Source of the DNA: an uncultured Acidobacteriota bacterium
GTDB lineage: Bacteria > Acidobacteriota > Blastocatellia > RBC074
Assembly: GCA_937967285.1 (NCBI GenBank)
Contig: CALBSU010000238.1
Location: 1-5,919, forward strand
DNA length: 5,919 bases
Direction of reading: 5' to 3'
The position numbers and the translations under genes are program-made. Shown here one piece after another: positions 1 through 5,919 of the stretch (the first letter of the stretch is position 1; each line of letters begins with the position of its first letter). The notes under the pieces are model-generated. The model searched no databases, was not told where the DNA came from, and saw only the letters and a program-made list of their open reading frames with translations.

Positions 1-309
1 GTCTACATTCTGCCCGGCGTGCCGGAACATTTCCGCCGGAAATTCCTGGCCATCCGCGAACGTTTCCGCGTCGCACCGTTCTTCAATCACGCGATCTTCA
101 CTCTCGAAGACGAATTCGATCTGGCCGACAACCTGAGGGCCGTCGCCGCCGAGCACCCGCTGGTCGCCATCGGTTCCTATCCCAACTTCTCGTCCGACGA
201 ATACCGCGTCAAACTGACTCTGGAATCGAAAGACGCGGCAGCGCTGGACGCAGCCGTCAGCCGGCTGATGGACCTCCTCAACCGGGACAAGTTCGTCCGT
301 GGTGAGTGA
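1..309 (+). CDS. CinA/MoCF-type molybdopterin-binding domain protein, C-terminal part (5' end outside window)
   Basis: The open frame enters from the left edge and ends at TGA 307-309, giving 102 residues of C-terminus. It begins with VYILPGVPEHF: the LPGVP motif is the hallmark of the molybdopterin-binding (MoCF, MogA/CinA N-terminal) fold, so the ATG at position 19 is an internal Met and not the start. The later segment IGSYPNF...YRVKLTLES is the typical C-terminal subdomain of stand-alone 'competence/damage-inducible protein A' proteins, related to the MPTb domain of eukaryotic FAD synthase. No CinA-type nicotinamide-deamidase domain follows, so this is a short, single-domain version. In this family the domain binds a nucleotide or pterin and some members hydrolyse ADP-ribose or FAD; which activity applies here cannot be read from the fragment. 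Predicted cytosolic. The gene ends just before a hairpin terminator and faces the convergent hydratase-like gene. Confidence 0.8.
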   Translation, partial: VYILPGVPEHFRRKFLAIRERFRVAPFFNHAIFTLEDEFDLADNLRAVAAEHPLVAIGSYPNFSSDEYRVKLTLESKDAAALDAAVSRLMDLLNRDKFVRGE

Positions 310-340
310 GATTTAAATCGGAAAAGTCACGAAGGGATTC

Positions 341-376
341 AACCGCAAAGGCTACCTTCGCGGCCTTTGCGGTTTT
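341..376 (+). terminator. Intrinsic terminator after the CinA-like gene
   Basis: A perfect 12-bp stem (AACCGCAAAGGC at 341-352, complement at 363-374) encloses a 10-base loop, and the 3' arm runs into TTTT (373-376). It lies 31 bases after the CinA-like stop and 2 bases beyond the stop of the convergent gene. The T-run favours termination of the plus-strand transcript; the minus-strand side is not followed by a T-run, so action in that direction would be weaker. The flanking words (CACGAAGG at 329-336, CCTTCG at 355-360) could pair as a competing 6-bp stem and resemble the repeat at 2594-2676. Confidence 0.75.
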
Positions 377-378
377 CC

Positions 379-1128
379 CTACCCTTTAGATTTCAAGCGT
401 TCCAGATACTTTTGGACCTCTTGTTTATGCTCGTCGGAATGCAGGCGGATCTGGATCGCCTTGTACATCCGGTCGAAAGCGTCTGAAGTCCCCAGGTCGA
501 TCAGATCGCGGCTCAGGCGTTTGGTCTCGAACAGCGCTTCGCGCGGTCGGGCGGCCAGCTTTTCGGCCATTTCGAGCGTCTTCTCCGCCAGTTCTTCTTC
601 CTGATAGAGGTGATTGACCAGTCCGATCCGGTAAGCCTCCGCGGCGTCGATGACGTCTCCGGTCATGGCCAGCTCCTTGGCGCGGCTCAGGCCGATGATC
701 TTATATAAAGGATACATGATCTGCGTGATGCCGAGCAGGACCTCAGTCTGTGCGAATCCGGCCTGCGGAGAGGCGAGGCGGATGTCGCAGAACGCAGCCA
801 GGTCGAAGCCTCCGGCGATGGCCGGCCCGTTGATCGACGCGATGACCGGTTGCCGCAGAGTGTAGATCTGTCTGAAGAGCTCGAACAGGGAGCGCATGTA
901 TTCCGACTTCCCCTCGGCATCGAGCGAGATCAGGTGATTCAGGTCGAGGCCCGCGCAGAAGGCTTTTCCGGCCCCGCCGATAACGACGACGCTGACGGAT
1001 TCGTCCCCGGCCGCCTCGTTCAGCGCATCGCTCAGACAGCCGATCAGATCCGGATGGAGCGAATTGCGCTTCTCGGGCCGGTTGAGAGTGAGCATCCTGA
1101 TACCATTACGTTTTTCAATGATGAGCAT
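379..1128 (-). CDS. Enoyl-CoA hydratase/isomerase (crotonase) family protein
   Basis: The 249-residue length and motif order fit a single-domain crotonase. Residues 16-25 (NRPEKRNSLH) are the usual N-terminal signature; 57-63 (FCAGLDL) and 100-107 (NGPAIAGG) form the CoA-binding and oxyanion-hole segments, followed by CDIRLAS at 114-120. In rat mitochondrial hydratase two glutamates (E144, E164) activate water; here the aligned residues are Asp109 (GGFDL) and Glu129 (QTEVLLG). The usual IPGAGGTQRL stretch after the second Glu is replaced by ITQIMYPLYKII. The CoA-thioester fold is secure, but classical 2-enoyl-CoA hydration is not; an isomerase, hydrolase or other crotonase reaction is possible. 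Predicted cytosolic. The start is supported by AGGA (1136-1139, minus strand) 7 bases before ATG. The gene is transcribed alone, divergent from hisS and convergent with the CinA-like gene. No clear minus-strand promoter was found. Confidence 0.88.
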   Translation of the reverse strand: MLIIEKRNGIRMLTLNRPEKRNSLHPDLIGCLSDALNEAAGDESVSVVVIGGAGKAFCAGLDLNHLISLDAEGKSEYMRSLFELFRQIYTLRQPVIASINGPAIAGGFDLAAFCDIRLASPQAGFAQTEVLLGITQIMYPLYKIIGLSRAKELAMTGDVIDAAEAYRIGLVNHLYQEEELAEKTLEMAEKLAARPREALFETKRLSRDLIDLGTSDAFDRMYKAIQIRLHSDEHKQEVQKYLERLKSKG

Positions 1129-1135
1129 AAATAAT

Positions 1136-1139
1136 TCCT
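1136..1139 (-). promoter_or_regulatory. Ribosome binding site of the hydratase-like gene
   Basis: Read on the minus strand, TAGGAATT precedes the ATG (1126-1128), with AGGA ending 7 bases upstream. It supports this start over the in-frame alternatives further inside, and the protein begins MLIIEKRNGIRMLTLNRP as expected for the family. Confidence 0.6.
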
Positions 1140-1159
1140 ATCGTATCAAAAGAGGTTAT

Positions 1160-1187
1160 TTGGCCTGCCCGCGAGCTATGGTAGAAT
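1160..1187 (+). promoter_or_regulatory. Extended -10 sigma-70-type promoter for hisS
   Basis: TATGGTAGAAT at 1177-1187 matches the extended -10 form (TRTGnTATAAT) with one mismatch in the hexamer. TTGGCC at 1160-1165 is a weak -35 at 16-base spacing. The predicted start near 1194 gives a leader of about 110 bases before hisS. The element lies in the divergent gap, 117 bases upstream of hisS, and is the best promoter seen in the window. Confidence 0.6.
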
Positions 1188-1200
1188 GCGCGGTTCAACC

Positions 1201-1272
1201 CGGCAGACGTCGGTCTGTCCGAGTGATCCCGTCACCAGCTTCCCGTAATGCCCGCAAAGCTGACAGACTGAT
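1201..1272 (+). other. Structured 5' leader of hisS with two competing stems
   Basis: Near the predicted transcript start, 1201-1208 pairs with 1213-1221 (8 bp, one bulged T, GTCG loop). The 3' arm of this hairpin (1209-1219) can alternatively pair with 1262-1272: 11 consecutive pairs of which two are G-T, including GTCTGTC with GACAGAC. The two pairings exclude each other. I see no T-box features and no His-codon-rich leader peptide, and no T-run that would make either stem a terminator. Regulation of hisS by this leader is therefore only a possibility. Confidence 0.35.
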
Positions 1273-1303
1273 GACAGGCAGATTCGATTGACGGATATAC
1301 TTT

Positions 1304-2584
1304 ATGATTCAGACCGTAAGAGGGACAAGGGATATTTTACCGGCGGACATGCCGCTCTGGCATCGCGTCGAGGATGTGGCGCGCGAGGGTTTCCGCCGCT
1401 ACGGCTTTCAGGAGATTCGAACGCCGATCTTCGAGAAGACTGAGCTTTTCGCCCGCGGAGTGGGCGAGGCGACCGACATCGTCCACAAGGAGATGTACAC
1501 GTTCATCGACCGCGGTCGCGAAGACCGCGAGGGCGAATCGCTGACTCTGCGGCCTGAGAACACGGCTTCAGTCGTTCGCGCCTACATTCAGCACCGGATG
1601 TACGCCGACAAATCGCCCGGCGAATCGACTAAGCTCTTCTACGTCGGCCCGATGTTCCGCCGCGAGCGCCCGCAGGCCGGGCGTTACCGGCAGTTCTATC
1701 AGATCGGCGTCGAGGTGCTCGGAACATCGGACGATCCGGCGATCGAGGCCGAAGTGATCGAGATGCTCGACTGGTTTCTGAAAGAACTCAAGATCGCCAA
1801 TACGACTCTGCTCATCAACTCGGTCGGCGAACCGGCCTCCCGCGCGGTCTACCTCGAAAAGCTCCGCGAGGCGCTCGAACCGAAACTGGACGCGTTATGC
1901 GGCGATTGCCGTCACCGGTACGAGACCAATGCGCTGAGGGTCTTCGACTGCAAGGTCGAGAGCTGTCAGGCGATCATCCTCGAGCTGCCGACGATCACCG
2001 ACTGGCTGGACGACGATTCGCGCGAGCACTTCGAGCGGTTCAAGGCCCATCTCGATGCGCGCGGCATCTCGTACACCGTCAACCCGAGGATGGTCCGCGG
2101 GCTCGACTACTACACCCGAACCGCCTTCGAGATCGTGGCGCACGACGGCCTCGGCGCGCAGAACACAATCGTCGGCGGCGGCCGATACGACGGGCTCTCG
2201 GAGACTCTCGGGGGACCTCCGACCAAGGGATTCGGTTTCGCGTTCGGGCTCGACCGAATGGTCATGGCGCTGCCCGAGGAAGAGGCCGCGCTGATCCGCG
2301 AAGCCGAGACGCCGGACGTTTACATCGTCTTCCTGGGTCAGGCAGCGCGTGAACACGCATTCGGCGTGGCCGGCGAACTGCGCCGCGGAGGTCTGGCGGT
2401 CGCAATGGAGTTCGAGGATCGCAAGATGAAGAAGGCGATGACCCAGGCCGCGAAATCGGGCGCACGCTACGCGCTGATCATCGGCGACGACGAGGTTTCG
2501 AGCGGGCTCTACGGCCTTAAGGAGCTCTCGACCGGCGAGCAGCAGTCGCTCTCACTGGCCGGGATCATCGATAAATTGAAATAG
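1304..2584 (+). CDS. hisS: Histidyl-tRNA synthetase (HisRS, class IIa)
   Basis: Charges tRNA-His with histidine in the cytosol. The 426-residue length is typical. The N-terminus MIQTVRGTRDILP is the family start, confirming this ATG. The catalytic core shows TLRPENTAS around residues 82-90, motif 2 as FRRERPQAGRYRQF (118-131), the histidine-specific HisA motif RGLDYYTRTAFE (265-276), a glycine-rich GGGRYDGL segment, and motif 3 GFGFAFGLDR (309-318). The insertion region has four cysteines (C199, C202, C216, C221; CxxC...CxxxxC), possibly a metal site. The anticodon-binding domain fills about 331-426, with EFEDRKMKKAMTQAAKSGA as its signature. RPENTA has Asn where the E. coli enzyme has Gly (RPEGTA). 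The ribosome binding site is weak (GACGGA about 8 bases upstream). It is followed after 124 bases by aspS, a common pairing. Confidence 0.98.
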   Translation: MIQTVRGTRDILPADMPLWHRVEDVAREGFRRYGFQEIRTPIFEKTELFARGVGEATDIVHKEMYTFIDRGREDREGESLTLRPENTASVVRAYIQHRMYADKSPGESTKLFYVGPMFRRERPQAGRYRQFYQIGVEVLGTSDDPAIEAEVIEMLDWFLKELKIANTTLLINSVGEPASRAVYLEKLREALEPKLDALCGDCRHRYETNALRVFDCKVESCQAIILELPTITDWLDDDSREHFERFKAHLDARGISYTVNPRMVRGLDYYTRTAFEIVAHDGLGAQNTIVGGGRYDGLSETLGGPPTKGFGFAFGLDRMVMALPEEEAALIREAETPDVYIVFLGQAAREHAFGVAGELRRGGLAVAMEFEDRKMKKAMTQAAKSGARYALIIGDDEVSSGLYGLKELSTGEQQSLSLAGIIDKLK

Positions 2585-2593
2585 AGAATTTTA

Positions 2594-2676
2594 TTCACTA
2601 AGGATCACGAAGAAGCACAAAGAGAGTTTAATTATCCAGCCTGAATACTTTGTGATCCTTCGTGTTCCTTCGTGGA
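2594..2676. repeat. Long imperfect inverted repeat with ACGAAG words between hisS and aspS
   Basis: The left arm (2597-2622, ACTAAGGATCACGAAG then AAGCACAAAG) and the right arm (2648-2673) are complementary at 22 of 26 positions; three further outer pairs (2594-2596 with 2674-2676, one G-T) extend it to about 29 positions. The loop is 25 bases. Within the arms the unit ACGAAG/GATCAC recurs (right arm, reverse strand: ACGAAGGAACACGAAGGATCACAAAG). Such CACGAAGGA-type intergenic stretches are, to my knowledge, widespread multicopy elements in several environmental phyla. No T-run follows, so it is not a standard terminator; in RNA it would form a long stem between the two synthetase messages. 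Confidence 0.7.
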
Positions 2677-2695
2677 CAAAACACTCTAAAAATTC

Positions 2696-2701
2696 GGGAA
2701 G
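2696..2701 (+). promoter_or_regulatory. Ribosome binding site of aspS
   Basis: GGGAAG ends 7 bases before the ATG at 2709. It supports this start, which places about 8 extra residues ahead of the conserved KRTHNCGALR segment. No convincing promoter was found in the 124-base gap, so readthrough from hisS is plausible. Confidence 0.5.
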
Positions 2702-2708
2702 TTAATCA

Positions 2709-4487
<1,779 letters not shown>

Positions 4488-4496
4488 CATGGAGTT

Positions 4497-4538
4497 CCGC
4501 CTTCGCACGGTGCGCACGCGCCTCGCGTGCGAAGGCGG
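4497..4538. terminator. GC-rich hairpin between convergent aspS and barrel gene, probable bidirectional terminator
   Basis: A perfect 13-bp stem (CCGCCTTCGCACG at 4497-4509, complement at 4526-4538) starts 9 bases after the aspS stop and ends 9 bases before the stop of the convergent gene. The 16-base loop contains the palindrome GTGCGCAC (4510-4517). A competing inner stem, 4513-4520 with 4524-4531 (8 bp, 3-base loop), shares bases with the long one. The plus side is followed by TATTT only, the minus side by no T-run, so it is a strong stem with a weak tail. Position between converging genes is the main argument for termination. Confidence 0.6.
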
Positions 4539-4547
4539 TATTTAAGA

Positions 4548-5177
4548 TTACCACTTGAAGACGATCCCGCCGGCGACGAAGATATTGTGCTGCTTGTTCT
4601 CGATGAATCCCTGAGAGAACTTCGGCGTTCCGGTCACAAAATCCCTCACCTCGCCCCGGATGGCAAAGATCGGCAGGATGTTCAGATCGACCCCGCCGCC
4701 AAAATCGAATGCCCAGGTCGTGTTCGCCCGGTCGCCCGTATTCGGAGAACCATCGATCAGAGTGTCGCTCTGCTTGAACCTGGCCAGGCCGACTCCGCCG
4801 ACAGCATACGGCGAGATCCCCGCTCCGGGAATCAGTTTCAACTTCAGCCCCGGAGTGAAGAAGAGCGACGAGTATTTGTTCGGCAGGAGCAGGCTTGCGC
4901 CACGGACATCCGCCCCGGGAGCTCCCGTGATGGCCATCTCCCAGTAGACCGCGGCAAGCCCGCCGTCCAGAATCCGGTTGGCGTAGTTGAACTGGTAGGC
5001 GAGCGATCCGTCGAAGGCCGTCTTGATCGGTGCAAGCGAATCGATGCTCCGGTCCGTCGCCTTGATATGTCCGACGAGCACGGCGATCTCGTTCCCCTGT
5101 GCAAGTGCCGGGACAGAAACTGTTCCAGCCAGAATGATCGTCGCCAGTGAAATCAGCAAGATATTCTTCTTTCCCAT
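4548..5177 (-). CDS. Small outer-membrane beta-barrel protein with signal peptide
   Basis: 209 residues from MGKKN at 5175-5177. Residues 1-26 form a clear Sec signal peptide: positive GKK, hydrophobic ILLISLATIILAG, then VPALA with probable cleavage before Gln27. The mature part, about 183 residues, alternates hydrophobic and polar residues and is rich in Gly and aromatics (LAYQFNYANRILDGGLAAVY, FTPGLKLKLIP, ISPYAVGGVGLARF, TWAFDFGGGVDLNI, FAIRGEVRDFV) and ends FVAGGIVFKW; a terminal aromatic after alternating residues is the usual barrel-assembly signal. Size suits an eight-strand barrel of the OmpA-like/OMP_b-brl type. Function is unknown: pore, adhesin or structural role are all possible. 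Start chosen by AGGAGA 7 bases upstream and by the signal peptide; the frame stays open far upstream into the SDR gene, which is not coding there. It lies 55 bases after the SDR stop on the same strand, so co-transcription is possible. Confidence 0.88.
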   Translation of the reverse strand: MGKKNILLISLATIILAGTVSVPALAQGNEIAVLVGHIKATDRSIDSLAPIKTAFDGSLAYQFNYANRILDGGLAAVYWEMAITGAPGADVRGASLLLPNKYSSLFFTPGLKLKLIPGAGISPYAVGGVGLARFKQSDTLIDGSPNTGDRANTTWAFDFGGGVDLNILPIFAIRGEVRDFVTGTPKFSQGFIENKQHNIFVAGGIVFKW

Positions 5178-5184
5178 AATCCAT

Positions 5185-5190
5185 TCTCCT
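5185..5190 (-). promoter_or_regulatory. Shine-Dalgarno site deciding the barrel gene start
   Basis: On the minus strand AGGAGA lies 7 bases before the ATG at 5175-5177. Another ATG (5182-5184, different frame) directly abuts the site and is too close to be used. This fixes the start at MGKKN and excludes the longer upstream frame. Confidence 0.8.
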
Positions 5191-5232
5191 GTTGAAGTAA
5201 CCTTGAAATCGTTGCGGTGCGCTGCTGGCAGT

Positions 5233-5919
5233 TCACAGTGGAGGAGCGAACCTCCCGTCAGCCGCGGTCCATCCTCCATCGACGAAGAGGACCGAACCTG
5301 TGACATAACTCGATGCCGCGGAACTGAGGTAGACGACGGCGCCGACCATCTCACCCGGGCTGGCCCATCTTCTGAGGATGTTCTTGTCGGCGTAAGCCCC
5401 GTACCACTCGGGCCGGTCCTTGATCGGGCGGGTGAGCGGAGTCTCGACCACGCCGGGCGCGATCGCGTTGACCCGCACGCCTTTCTGGCCCAGTTCGGCC
5501 GCGAGAGTCCTGACCAGCTGAACGATCCCCGACTTGGTTGCGGCGTAAACTCCCTGCCCCGGTTCGACGACCTGCGATCGGATCGAGGAGAAGACGATGA
5601 TGCTGCCACCGCCATGGTCCGCCATCAGCCTGCCGGATTCCCTGAGCACTGCGAATGTTCCGCGCAGGTTGACGGTAACCACCCGGTCGAACTCCTCGTC
5701 AGAATAGTCCGTCAGAGGCTTGCGGACGTTGATCGCCGGGGTCAGCACGACGATGTCCAGCCGTCCGCGCTCCTCGACCACCGATTCCAGCAGGCTGCGG
5801 ATCTCATCCGTCCGCGAGACGTCAACCGTTCGGGCCACGGACCCGGTCATCCCGGCCGTCTCTTCTGCCGCATCCTTATTGATATCCGCGCAGACGACGA
5901 ATGCTCCGAAAGCCGCCAG
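5233..5919 (-). CDS. Short-chain dehydrogenase/reductase (SDR), N-terminus outside window
   Basis: An NAD(P)-dependent oxidoreductase with a Rossmann fold, probably cytosolic; substrate unknown. The frame runs off the right edge with LAAFGAFVVCADINKDAAEETAG, so 228 residues are visible and some 20-25, including the glycine-rich TGxxxGIG motif, are missing; the Met at 5848-5850 is internal. The Asp in CADIN at the end of the second strand suggests NAD(H). In fragment numbering the catalytic set is complete: Asn84 (NLRGTF), Ser112 (FSSIRS), Tyr125 and Lys129 (YAATK), followed by VRVNAIAPGVVETPL and the C-terminal VTGSVLFVDGGW. The structural NNAG motif is replaced by LTPA (59-62, in IVVLTPAINVRKP). 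This is a classical-SDR architecture of the 3-oxoacyl-ACP reductase/glucose dehydrogenase kind; such names should not be taken as function. Its stop is 55 bases before the barrel gene on the same strand. Confidence 0.93.
   Translation of the reverse strand: MAAFGAFVVCADINKDAAEETAGMTGSVARTVDVSRTDEIRSLLESVVEERGRLDIVVLTPAINVRKPLTDYSDEEFDRVVTVNLRGTFAVLRESGRLMADHGGGSIIVFSSIRSQVVEPGQGVYAATKSGIVQLVRTLAAELGQKGVRVNAIAPGVVETPLTRPIKDRPEWYGAYADKNILRRWASPGEMVGAVVYLSSAASSYVTGSVLFVDGGWTAADGRFAPPL

Noticed and set aside
19..309. Complete 96-residue gene starting at ATG 19
   Set aside because: The conserved LPGVP motif lies upstream of and across this ATG in the same open frame, so it is an internal Met of a truncated larger gene.
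1129..1200. Minus-strand promoter for the hydratase-like gene (TTGAAC, TACGAT)
   Set aside because: TTGAAC has no -10 at proper spacing, and TACGAT would start transcription within the ribosome binding site.
1190..1290. Possible tRNA or T-box in the hisS leader (GGTTCAACCC resembles a T-arm)
   Set aside because: No acceptor or anticodon stems can be drawn around it, and no T-box specifier or NCC-type bulge was seen.
1895..2356. Overlapping frames on both strands inside hisS
   Set aside because: Composition-driven shadows; Arg-rich with no family motifs, fully contained in a conserved catalytic domain.
5178..5615. N-terminal extension of the barrel protein frame into the SDR gene
   Set aside because: The extension is Arg/Ser-rich shadow sequence of the SDR; the signal peptide and AGGAGA site place the true start at 5177.

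Overview
This window looks like an ordinary chromosomal segment from a GC-rich (roughly 60% by eye), Gram-negative bacterium. Evidence for an outer membrane is the small beta-barrel protein with a Sec signal peptide and a C-terminal Trp. The protein styles (HisRS with an RPENTA loop, stand-alone CinA-type molybdopterin-binding protein, AspRS with a His in the tRNA-discrimination loop) and the ACGAAG-rich intergenic hairpins would fit Acidobacteriota or a similar phylum. That placement is an impression, not a demonstrated result. I see no transposase, integrase, phage gene, CRISPR array, tRNA or rRNA.

Layout, left to right. Positions 1-309 (+) hold the C-terminal part of a CinA/MoCF-type molybdopterin-binding domain protein, followed by a strong hairpin terminator (341-376). 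Facing it is an enoyl-CoA hydratase/isomerase family gene (379-1128, -) with atypical active-site residues. A 175-bp divergent gap carries a good extended -10 promoter and a structured leader for hisS (1304-2584, +). A 124-bp gap filled by a long imperfect inverted repeat separates hisS from aspS (2709-4487, +). A GC-rich hairpin (4497-4538) sits between aspS and a convergent small outer-membrane beta-barrel gene (4548-5177, -). Upstream of that, on the same strand, lies a short-chain dehydrogenase/reductase (5233-5919, -) whose N-terminus runs off the window.

Functionally, hisS and aspS form a translation pair that supplies His-tRNA and Asp-tRNA; the AspRS carries one residue typical of enzymes that also charge tRNA-Asn. 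The other genes do not form an evident pathway: the hydratase-like protein and the SDR could both act on acyl-CoA or hydroxy-acid substrates, but they are not adjacent. No gap exceeds 300 bases. I found no convincing new biological system; the best leads are the intergenic structured elements, the hisS leader and the active-site departures in the hydratase-like and SDR proteins.
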